A stretch of 32,531 nucleotides of DNA from Bacteroidetes bacterium 24-39-8 (GTDB taxonomy: Bacteria; Bacteroidota; Bacteroidia; Chitinophagales; Chitinophagaceae): the NCBI GenBank assembly GCA_002256765.1, contig NCHJ01000018.1, positions 1 to 32,531 of the forward strand, written 5' to 3'. A program made the position numbers and the translations under genes. Positions 25,842 to 32,531 of this stretch are shown here, in pieces; the first letter of the stretch is position 1; each line of letters opens with the position of its first letter. A model generated the notes under the pieces. That model saw only the letters and a program-made list of their open reading frames with translations, made no database searches and had not been told where the DNA came from.

Positions 25842-28265
25842 ATGATTAAGGAAATTGTGAGCATGGCAACTGCACTACTATTTACAGCAAGCAGTTTTGC
25901 ACAAACAAAGACAACAGTAAGCGGAACTGTACAAGATAAGTATAGCAAGGCTTTCAGCGGAGTAACCGTAGCATTACTTCAACAAAAAGATAGCAGTTTG
26001 GTCAAGACAGCTATTACAGAAAATGACGGACGCTATGAGTTAAGTAGTTCCGTATCAGGCAATTATATTCTTTCTTACCAAGGATTGAATACTGAAAAAA
26101 AATACAGCAATGCTTTCAAATTAGAAGATGGAAAAGACATTCAACTACCAACTATGGTATTGAATCTTTCTGCCAATCAGTTAGCTGAAGTAACTGTAGT
26201 TTCTAAAAAGCCCATGATAGAAATCAAGGCTGATAAAACTATTTTCAATGTAGAGAATAGCATTAATGCAACAGGAAGTAATGCACTAGAACTCTTGCAA
26301 AAAAGTCCCGGTGTTCAGGTTGACAACAATGAGAATATTAACATGAAGGGAAAGTCTGGCGTTAAAATCTACATTGACGGCAAAATGAGTCAGTTGAACG
26401 GTCAGGACCTTGCAGCCTATCTTAAAAGTATTAATAGCTCAGACATTGAAGCCATTGAAATGATCAGCAACCCCAGCGCCAAATATGACGCTAGCGGAAA
26501 TGCTGGTATTATCAATATTCGGTTAAAGAAGAATAAAAAATACGGCACCAATGGTAGTGTGAATGCGGGATTTGTTCAAGGTGTAACGCCAAAAGGAAAT
26601 GCTGGTGTGAACCTAAACTACCGTGACAAAAAGATTAACCTATTTAGCAATATCAGTGGCAATTTAGGAGCATATGAAAATGGTTTGGACCTCTATCGTG
26701 AACAAAGAGATACCATTTATGACCAACACAGTGTGAATATTAACAACAACAAGAATTTTAATATCAAAGCAGGTGCTGATCTTTTCATGAATCCAAAAAG
26801 CACGCTAGGTTTTATGGTTACTGCTAATACCAGTGACGGAGAATGGAGCAGCTCAGGAGAAACCGATGTTTATTACAAGCCAACAGGTCAGTTTATTAAA
26901 AAACTGGTAGCCAAGAATACGGTACCCATGAATAGAACCAATGTCAATGGTAATATCAACTATAGGTATGCAGATACCACTGGTAAAGAAATCAATTTTG
27001 ATGCGGATTACGGACAGTTCCGCGGGCGAGGTAATTCTTACCAACCCAATAATTACTATGACAAAAATGGCAACCTACTCTACCAAATCACCAATAGAAA
27101 CTATACCCCAACTGATATTGATATCCTTACTTCTAAAATAGACGTAGAACTTCCAAAGTTGAAGGGGAAATTAGGATATGGTGCCAAATTCAGTTTGGTA
27201 AAAACCAAGAACAGCTTTGATTTTTATACAGACGTTAATGGTACTGTTACAAAAATAGAATCGCGCAGCAATAGTTTTAGTTATGATGAAAATGTGAATG
27301 CGGCTTATATAAACTATCAGCGCCAGTTTAATCCTAAATGGAGTTTTCAAGGTGGTCTTCGTTTGGAACAAACCAATAGTCTAGGAGTCTTAACTAGGGC
27401 CGATGGACTTGTGCAGACAGACAATGAAGTAAAGAAAAACTATTTAGACTTTTTCCCTAGTGCGGCTATTACTTATACCATTAATCCAAAACATACCTTG
27501 AATTTGACCTATAGTAGAAGAATTGACAGGCCTTCTTATCAAGACTTAAATCCCTTTGAAAATAAATTGGATGAGTTAACTTATGAAAAAGGAAATGCCT
27601 TTCTGCGTCCGCAATACACTGATAATATTGAGTTTGCGCATACATTCAAGTCAAAAATTACTACTACCCTTGGATATAGTTATGTAAAAGACTTTACCAC
27701 TCAAACTACTGATACCATTGGTAATGCCACCTTTGTACAACAAAAAAATTTGGCTATCCAACAGATTTATAGTTTAACGGTTGGTTCTCCTTTAAGCCTT
27801 ACTAAATGGTGGACAGGTTATGCCAATATCTATTATAACTACCAAGTATTTGACGGCGAAATAGGCGCCAGTAAAGTGCATACAGAAATCCCTGTCTATG
27901 GCGCTTATATGCAAAACAGTTTTAAATTAGGCAAAGACTATACCGCAGAATTGAGTGGATGGTTTAGCGGACCCAGTGTTTGGGGTGCTACTTGGATGAC
28001 CAAGCCACAAGGTGGTGTTGACCTGGGTGTCCAAAAACTCTTGATGGAAAAGAAAGCAACTATTAAACTAAGCGTTACTGATATCTTCCGTACCAGCCCT
28101 TGGAAAGCAACCAGCAATTTTGGTGGCCTCTATATTAACGGTGGTGGTTATTGGGAAAGTCAAACCCTTCGTTTGAGCTTTAGCTATAGATTTGGTAGCT
28201 CTCAAGTAAAAGCTGCAAGACAAAGAGAAACAGGTTTAGAATCTGAATCCAAAAGGATCAAGTAA
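25842..28265 (+). CDS. TonB-dependent-receptor-like outer-membrane beta-barrel protein with CarboxypepD_reg-like domain
   Basis: An 807-residue outer-membrane protein. The signal peptide is MIKEIVSMATALLFTASSFA. Residues about 22-105 form a CarboxypepD_reg-like beta-sandwich (TVSGTVQDKYSKAFSGVTVA). A TonB plug-like domain follows at about 125-230 (LLQKSPGVQVDNNENINMKG, SSDIEAIEMISNPSAKYDA, GIINIRLKKN). The rest is a long barrel of the OMP_b-brl_3 type, with the strand motif LNLTYSRRIDRPSYQDLNPF and a C-terminal RLSFSYRFG strand, followed by a polar tail to residue 807. This group is common in Bacteroidota and is mostly uncharacterised; it lacks a SusD partner here, so it is not a standard SusCD pair. 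It is flanked by two terminators and so probably forms its own transcript. Ligand unknown. Confidence 0.9.
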   Translation: MIKEIVSMATALLFTASSFAQTKTTVSGTVQDKYSKAFSGVTVALLQQKDSSLVKTAITENDGRYELSSSVSGNYILSYQGLNTEKKYSNAFKLEDGKDIQLPTMVLNLSANQLAEVTVVSKKPMIEIKADKTIFNVENSINATGSNALELLQKSPGVQVDNNENINMKGKSGVKIYIDGKMSQLNGQDLAAYLKSINSSDIEAIEMISNPSAKYDASGNAGIINIRLKKNKKYGTNGSVNAGFVQGVTPKGNAGVNLNYRDKKINLFSNISGNLGAYENGLDLYREQRDTIYDQHSVNINNNKNFNIKAGADLFMNPKSTLGFMVTANTSDGEWSSSGETDVYYKPTGQFIKKLVAKNTVPMNRTNVNGNINYRYADTTGKEINFDADYGQFRGRGNSYQPNNYYDKNGNLLYQITNRNYTPTDIDILTSKIDVELPKLKGKLGYGAKFSLVKTKNSFDFYTDVNGTVTKIESRSNSFSYDENVNAAYINYQRQFNPKWSFQGGLRLEQTNSLGVLTRADGLVQTDNEVKKNYLDFFPSAAITYTINPKHTLNLTYSRRIDRPSYQDLNPFENKLDELTYEKGNAFLRPQYTDNIEFAHTFKSKITTTLGYSYVKDFTTQTTDTIGNATFVQQKNLAIQQIYSLTVGSPLSLTKWWTGYANIYYNYQVFDGEIGASKVHTEIPVYGAYMQNSFKLGKDYTAELSGWFSGPSVWGATWMTKPQGGVDLGVQKLLMEKKATIKLSVTDIFRTSPWKATSNFGGLYINGGGYWESQTLRLSFSYRFGSSQVKAARQRETGLESESKRIK

Positions 28266-28284
28266 GATCCAATATCCCTAAATT

Positions 28285-28320
28285 AAGAGGCTGACTTATT
28301 GAATTGAGTCAGCCTCTTTT
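28285..28320. terminator. Bidirectional intrinsic terminator between the barrel receptor and the DUF4350-like gene
   Basis: AAGAGGCTGACT and AGTCAGCCTCTT form a perfect 12-bp stem with a 10-base loop, followed by TTT. It separates converging genes, and the A-rich left flank allows use from the other strand. Confidence 0.9.
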
Positions 28321-28372
28321 ATTTAATTGGTTCTTTCAATAACTGAGTGTTTATGAAAGTTTTCTAAACCCT

Positions 28373-29155
28373 CTATTTACTCATCAACAAGTTCACTAAA
28401 TTCCTGGCCGCTTTTCCATTTTCAAAATCAGCGGGCAAGTAAAAATGCTCAATATATTCATTGTATAACCAAGGGTCTCCAATGACTAATACATATCCCT
28501 TGCCATATTTGGCTTCTGCAATCAAGGTCTGTCCATTTTCCGTAAGAATGTCTTTGGCTGGGCCTTCTAGGGTAATGGGTGCTACTTCTTTTAGAAATAC
28601 TTTTGATACCCCAGCAAATAATGGATGATTGGGCAAATTCACAGAAGCACAACTATTAAAATTCCTTGGCTTTCCTTTTTCTGATAGTTCAGGATGCAGG
28701 GTTTCATGCGTAAACTGCATGCCAAAATAGTTGGTCAATAAACCAATACTATCCAATTCTGCATTCTTATAGTTATTGGCCATTAATAATAATACCCCAC
28801 CCTTTTTTACCCAAGCTGCAATACTAGCAGCAGTAGTGGCGTCCATATACTTGGGATTGGCAGATTCATCTTTGGTATCTGGATCTACCATGATAAAAAT
28901 ATCAGTATTTTTTAAAGCCTGTTTGTCTGGTTTAGTAGAAAGCGTAGACAGCACCCCTCCTTTTGCTTTAAAAAGTTCTCCAAATTGAGAGAACCCACTC
29001 ATGGCAGTATCTGTCCAGAGATAGTGAAAGGGCATACCCGTTTTAGCATTGATTTCATTGTTGTAATAATTGTCCAGAACCACCCTCTTCTGTGCAGCAA
29101 CAGTTAACCACAAACTTGTTAGGCTAAAAATGGAGACAAGTAATTTTTTGTTCAT
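28373..29155 (-). CDS. Secreted DUF4350-like / class I glutamine-amidotransferase-like protein
   Basis: 260 residues with a signal peptide (MNKKLLVSIFSLTSLWLTVA, cleavage after AAQ). The body has the alternating pattern of a GATase-like fold: KRVVLDNYYNNEI, GFSQFGELFKAKGG, IFIMVDPDTKDES, AAWVKKGGVLLLMANNY, and GYVLVIGDPWLYNEYI near the end. As I recall, very similar sequence occurs as an extra C-terminal region on some Bacteroidota unsaturated rhamnogalacturonyl hydrolases (GH88/GH105); here it is a free-standing secreted protein. It lacks an obvious Cys-His catalytic pair, so it may bind rather than cleave a ligand. It follows the GH29 gene by 65 bases and has its own promoter-like sequence. 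Function unknown; pectin-type glycan context is inference. Confidence 0.72.
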   Translation of the reverse strand: MNKKLLVSIFSLTSLWLTVAAQKRVVLDNYYNNEINAKTGMPFHYLWTDTAMSGFSQFGELFKAKGGVLSTLSTKPDKQALKNTDIFIMVDPDTKDESANPKYMDATTAASIAAWVKKGGVLLLMANNYKNAELDSIGLLTNYFGMQFTHETLHPELSEKGKPRNFNSCASVNLPNHPLFAGVSKVFLKEVAPITLEGPAKDILTENGQTLIAEAKYGKGYVLVIGDPWLYNEYIEHFYLPADFENGKAARNLVNLLMSK

Positions 29156-29174
29156 CCTTTGAATTTAATCGTTT

Positions 29175-29203
29175 TAAAAATAATTTTAGGTTAATAGCAC
29201 AAA
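29175..29203 (-). promoter_or_regulatory. Probable promoter of the DUF4350-like gene
   Basis: On the minus strand TTTG (29200-29203), a 17-base spacer and TATTTTTA (29175-29182, one mismatch to TAnnTTTG) lie 20 bases before the ATG, in the gap after GH29. Confidence 0.4.
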
Positions 29204-29220
29204 CTTATTGATGATTGTTC

Positions 29221-30894
29221 CTATTCCTCAAATAGCAATTGTAAGTCTTTGATTTGAGGTGCTGCTTTTGCTTGCAAAATACTTAATCTAAAAACCTGTG
29301 CTTTAACGGGATCAAAGACTTTAAAAGCAGAAGAACCCAAACCCTTTGCTTCTAACAAGGTCTTCCACTCAGCGCCGGATTGGTATTCCAATTTGTATTG
29401 TTGAATATTGCCACCTACTTCTGTAGCAGCCATGGCGCCAATGCTATAGGGTTTTCCCAAATCAATCTGCAACCAAGCAGTTTTTTGATCTGCTGCTGCT
29501 TTCCAAACGGTTTTACCTTCACCATCTAATACATTGGCTGGACTAAATTTATCAGAGTCTTGAGAAGATGCAGTGGCCGTTTTTCCAGTGGATGGAATAG
29601 GTTCTGTAATGGACAATTGAACAGGTCCATTAATGTCTAAAGCAATGACAGTTGCAATAGTATCGGGAGCTGTTTTGGGTAATTGTAATACAGCATATAA
29701 TCCATCTCTACTAATGGCAATTTTTGTTTTTGAATTGGCTAACAATTGTGCTTTTGTAATGGCATTATTCATGGGTATTTTCAACTTGCCATCAACAGGC
29801 CATTCAAAAACATGCAAGAACAATTTGTTGTTTTTCTGAGTAGCCCTACCCCAACGTAAATACGTAAAAGGACTAGCTTTGCTGCCGTAAATAGCGTCTG
29901 CATTGGGTTTGAGCCAAGCACCTACTTGTTTTAGTCTTTCAACAGATGGTTCTGGAATAATGCCTTCCTCAGTGGGCCCTACATTCAACAAATAGTTACC
30001 ACCCTTAGAAGCAATATCTATTAGGTTGCGAATCAAGACCTTGGTACTCTTCCAATTCTGGTCATAACTTTTAAAACCCCAGGTATCATTCATGGTCATA
30101 CAACTCTCCCAGTTCTTACCAGGAATGCCAGTGGCCGGAATATATTGTTCCGGTGTTTCCAAGTCTCCTTCATATCCACCACCTAACCGATTATTGGTAA
30201 TAATATCAGGTCTATTTTTTAAAAGGTCTGCCAATTTGGTAGCGCGTTCAGGATTCATATTGGTAGGCGTATCCCACCAGATAATAGCAGGATTATAGGC
30301 ATCCAAAATTTCTTTTACCTGGGGTACGGCCACTTCATCAATATACTTGTCCATACTACCATTCTGTGCAGAGTCCCAATGTCCACCACTGGCTGCACCA
30401 CCTGGGTGGTTCCAGTCCTGTGCCTGAGAATAATAAAGACCAAAACGAATCTTGTATTTTTTACAAGCTTCTGCCAATTCTTTAATGGGATCTTTTTTAA
30501 ATGGAGTAGCGTCTACAATATTAAATGGATCCTTTGATTTAAACATGGCAAAACCATCGTGATGCTTACTAGTGATGACCAAGTATTTCATACCCGCTTC
30601 GCTAGCCAGTTTTACCCAAGCATCCGCATTGAATTTTACGGGGTTAAATTTGGCAGGATAGGTTTGATACACAGACATGGGAATCTTTCCCCTATTCATG
30701 ATCCATTCTCCAATACCGGGAATCTGTTTACCATCATAGGTTCCAGCGGGAACAGCATAAAGACCCCAGTGAATGAACATGCCAAAACGGGCTTCTTTCC
30801 ACCAATCCATTTTGGGATCATTCAAGGTTTTAGACTGGGCATTCAGAGAAAATTGCAAGGCGGCAAATGCCAGCAATAGCAGGATTTTTTTCAT
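29221..30894 (-). CDS. GH29 alpha-L-fucosidase with C-terminal F5/8-type (CBM32-like) domain, secreted
   Basis: 557 residues from ATG 30894, where MKKILLLLAFAALQFSLNAQ is a complete signal peptide; the longer frame to 30963 would bury it. The (beta/alpha)8 catalytic domain begins MDWWKEARFGMFIHWGLYAV and contains YLVITSKHHDGFAMFKSKD, the nucleophile Asp208 in AIIWWDTPTNM, the likely acid/base region LETPEQYIPATG (Glu246 or Glu249) and SKGGNYLLNVGPTEEGIIP. It is a retaining exo-alpha-L-fucosidase family, often acting on alpha-1,3/1,4 or 1,6 linkages. Residues about 440-557 form a discoidin-like sandwich (ASSQDSDKFSPANVLDGEGK, AWLQIDLGKPYSIGAM) that would bind the substrate glycan. It is 105 bases downstream of the UxaA-family gene, with an operator-like palindrome in the gap. 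Confidence 0.94.
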   Translation of the reverse strand: MKKILLLLAFAALQFSLNAQSKTLNDPKMDWWKEARFGMFIHWGLYAVPAGTYDGKQIPGIGEWIMNRGKIPMSVYQTYPAKFNPVKFNADAWVKLASEAGMKYLVITSKHHDGFAMFKSKDPFNIVDATPFKKDPIKELAEACKKYKIRFGLYYSQAQDWNHPGGAASGGHWDSAQNGSMDKYIDEVAVPQVKEILDAYNPAIIWWDTPTNMNPERATKLADLLKNRPDIITNNRLGGGYEGDLETPEQYIPATGIPGKNWESCMTMNDTWGFKSYDQNWKSTKVLIRNLIDIASKGGNYLLNVGPTEEGIIPEPSVERLKQVGAWLKPNADAIYGSKASPFTYLRWGRATQKNNKLFLHVFEWPVDGKLKIPMNNAITKAQLLANSKTKIAISRDGLYAVLQLPKTAPDTIATVIALDINGPVQLSITEPIPSTGKTATASSQDSDKFSPANVLDGEGKTVWKAAADQKTAWLQIDLGKPYSIGAMAATEVGGNIQQYKLEYQSGAEWKTLLEAKGLGSSAFKVFDPVKAQVFRLSILQAKAAPQIKDLQLLFEE

Positions 30895-30972
30895 ATATAG
30901 CAATTGTTTAAAAATATACGTATCAAGCATCTTCAATTTCGGCAGTTTTAGATGGACCAACAATAAAAGCTT

Positions 30973-30986
30973 CGAAACCGATTTCG
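30973..30986. promoter_or_regulatory. LacI-type operator-like palindrome upstream of GH29
   Basis: CGAAACCGATTTCG is a 14-bp palindrome with one mismatched pair and the central CG typical of LacI/GalR-family operators. It lies 79 bases upstream of the GH29 start and 14 bases beyond the end of the UxaA-family gene. A weak promoter-like stretch (TTG, 15 bases, TATATTTT on the minus strand; 30911-30936) lies between it and the gene. Confidence 0.38.
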
Positions 30987-30999
30987 GAATGATTCTCTT

Positions 31000-32531
31000 C
31001 TAAAGACTTACCCCTCTTTTCCATGGAATAAAATCATCTTGTCCCAATTGTACCGCTTTTGGAATGGTTCTACCACTTGCTGCATTTATACAGTATTCCA
31101 AAATTTCAGCACCCATTTCTTGCACTGTTTTTTCTCCACTGATAATGCCTCCCGTATCAATATCAATGATATCAGACATTCTATTAGCCAATTGTGAATT
31201 GGTTGCCACTTTAATCACTGGACAAACAGGATTTCCTGTTGGGGTACCCAAACCAGTTGTAAATAAAATCAGCGTAGCACCTGAAGCTGCTTTACCTGTT
31301 GTAGCTTCCACATCATTCCCAGGAGTACATACTAAATTCAATCCAGGTTTGGTGGCTGGTTCTGTATAATCCAACACATCTGTTACGGGAGAATAGCCCC
31401 CTTTCTTTGCCGCACCAGTACTTTTGATTGCGTCAGTAATCAAACCGTCTTTGATATTGCCTGGAGATGGATTCATGTGAAAACCAGAACCAACAGCATG
31501 TGCCTGCGCATCATAGGTTTGCATTAAATGAATAAACTTTTGGGCAATAGCCGCTGAATTACACCTATCAATCAAGTCTTGTTCAGCACCACATAATTCT
31601 GGAAATTCCGCCAATAAAACCGTTCCGCCCAAAGCCACTAAAAGATCAGCTGTAACTCCAACAGCTGGATTAGCAGAAATGCCACTAAATCCATCGCTTC
31701 CACCACATTTAACACCCAAGACCAATTTGCTTAATGGGGCAGGCGTTCTTTTAATTTGATTAGCTTCAACCAGTCCAGCAAATGTTTGTAGAATGGCTTC
31801 CTTAATCAGCGATTCTTCTGTTTTAGACTGTTGCTGTTCAAAAGCAAAAATGGGTTTATTAAAATGAGGATTCCTTAATTTGATGTCTTCTTGCAATTGT
31901 GCCATTTGCAAGTGCTGACAACCCAAACTCAATAAGGTAATACCAGCTACATTTGGATGATCCGCATAAGCAGCCAATAACTTGCTCAAGGTATTGGCAT
32001 CCTGTCTAGTACCGCCACAACCACCTTGGTGATTTAGAAACTTAATTCCATCTATATTGGGAAAAACTCTCTTGGTAATTGGGTCTGATGTTTGAAAATC
32101 AATATTATGAATGTCTTCTTTTTTCTCAATGCTTTGGGCTAACAACTTGGCATATTGCAAGTATTTTCCCGTAACCGCATAGCCCAAACTATGGTGCAAG
32201 GCTTCTTTGATCACGTCTAAATTCCTATTCTCACAAAACACGGTTGGGATAAATAACCAATAATTGGCCGTACCTACTTTTCCATCTGTTCTATAATAAC
32301 CCATAAAGGACTTATCCTTAAAGGCAGACACATCCGGCGCTTTCCAATGATAATCCACGGCCTTATAAGCATATGGCTCTGCGGCATGAACCGTATTGGT
32401 TGTTGTCATGAGCATACCAGATTGAACAGCAGTTGTTAGTTTACCTACCACTACACCATACATATAAACCTCATCACCTGCCTGCATCTCATTGATAAAT
32501 ATTTTGTGTTTGGCTGGGATATTTTCTTTGA
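31000..32531 (-). CDS. UxaA-family altronate dehydratase-like sugar-acid dehydratase; N-terminus cut by window edge
   Basis: The frame is open to the right edge. Codons before the ATG at 32487 read KENIPAKHKIFINE, which is normal UxaA N-terminal (SAF domain) sequence, so that ATG is internal and the real start lies outside. About 509 residues are visible. Features are GDEVYMYGVVVGK (end of the SAF domain), FIPTVFCENRN, NHQGGCGGTRQDA (cysteine-rich motif), VKCGGSDGFSGISANPAVG, FPELCGAEQDL and the C-terminal PGNDVEATTGKAASGA. Known UxaA enzymes dehydrate D-altronate to 2-keto-3-deoxygluconate in galacturonate use; the family also contains dehydratases for other sugar acids. Lying just upstream of an alpha-L-fucosidase, it could act on a fucose-derived acid such as L-fuconate; that is inference. 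Confidence 0.88.
   Translation of the reverse strand, partial: KENIPAKHKIFINEMQAGDEVYMYGVVVGKLTTAVQSGMLMTTTNTVHAAEPYAYKAVDYHWKAPDVSAFKDKSFMGYYRTDGKVGTANYWLFIPTVFCENRNLDVIKEALHHSLGYAVTGKYLQYAKLLAQSIEKKEDIHNIDFQTSDPITKRVFPNIDGIKFLNHQGGCGGTRQDANTLSKLLAAYADHPNVAGITLLSLGCQHLQMAQLQEDIKLRNPHFNKPIFAFEQQQSKTEESLIKEAILQTFAGLVEANQIKRTPAPLSKLVLGVKCGGSDGFSGISANPAVGVTADLLVALGGTVLLAEFPELCGAEQDLIDRCNSAAIAQKFIHLMQTYDAQAHAVGSGFHMNPSPGNIKDGLITDAIKSTGAAKKGGYSPVTDVLDYTEPATKPGLNLVCTPGNDVEATTGKAASGATLILFTTGLGTPTGNPVCPVIKVATNSQLANRMSDIIDIDTGGIISGEKTVQEMGAEILEYCINAASGRTIPKAVQLGQDDFIPWKRGVSL

Noticed and set aside
25842-28265. SusC-type nutrient receptor of a polysaccharide utilisation locus
   Set aside because: No SusD gene follows; the length and barrel type fit the OMP_b-brl_3 group, and terminators isolate the gene on both sides.

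Overview
This window reads as a chromosomal segment of a Gram-negative Bacteroidota, most likely a member of the Chitinophagaceae. The family-level call is inference from protein style. Supporting signs are the long Bacteroidota-type SecA with a C-terminal zinc motif, a CarboxypepD_reg-like/outer-membrane beta-barrel receptor, a SPOR protein, DUF4350-like, DUF4442 and DUF4384 domains, almost no Shine-Dalgarno sequences, and several -7 elements of the TAnnTTTG type. The DNA is moderately AT-rich and almost wholly coding. No gap between genes exceeds 300 bases. I saw no tRNA, rRNA, insertion sequence, phage gene or CRISPR array.

Layout: (1) Bases 1-5.7 kb (minus strand) hold a glycan-degradation block: GH95 alpha-L-fucosidase, a secreted alpha/beta-hydrolase-like protein, a HAD sugar-phosphate phosphatase/mutase-like protein, and a GH51 alpha-L-arabinofuranosidase that runs off the left edge and has a frameshift in its signal peptide. 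(2) Bases 5.8-14.9 kb (same strand) hold a beta-CASP metallo-beta-lactamase RNase, a DUF4442 hotdog protein, a membrane-anchored papain-like peptidase, an MlaE-type lipid ABC permease, malic enzyme (MaeB), an M20 amidohydrolase, a SPOR protein and deoxyribose-phosphate aldolase (DeoC). (3) At 15.0-15.7 kb a secreted barrel-like hypothetical protein (plus) converges on secA (minus, 15.9-19.2 kb). Between them lie a 17-bp-stem terminator and a purine/pyrimidine repeat tract that touches the secA stop codon. (4) Bases 19.4-28.3 kb (plus) hold a small membrane protein, atpG, scpB, lysA, an MlaF-type ATPase, a thioredoxin-like protein, malate dehydrogenase and an outer-membrane beta-barrel receptor. 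(5) From 28.4 kb to the right edge (minus) a second glycan block holds a UxaA-family sugar-acid dehydratase (cut by the right edge), a GH29 alpha-L-fucosidase with a C-terminal carbohydrate-binding domain, and a stand-alone DUF4350-like secreted protein.

The two outer blocks would together remove fucose and arabinose from plant- or algal-type polysaccharides and feed sugar acids into catabolism. The centre is core metabolism and envelope maintenance: C4 acids via malate dehydrogenase and malic enzyme, lysine/peptidoglycan precursor synthesis, protein export, ATP synthase, chromosome condensation and lipid transport.

The window is mostly ordinary core genome. The items most worth a second look are: the alpha/beta-hydrolase that appears to have lost its nucleophile serine (Val129); the frameshifted GH51 signal peptide; the UxaA homologue next to a fucosidase, with a LacI-type operator-like palindrome between them; the separated MlaE and MlaF genes; the orphan atpG; and the low-complexity repeats that begin directly at the stop codons of secA and the papain-like peptidase.
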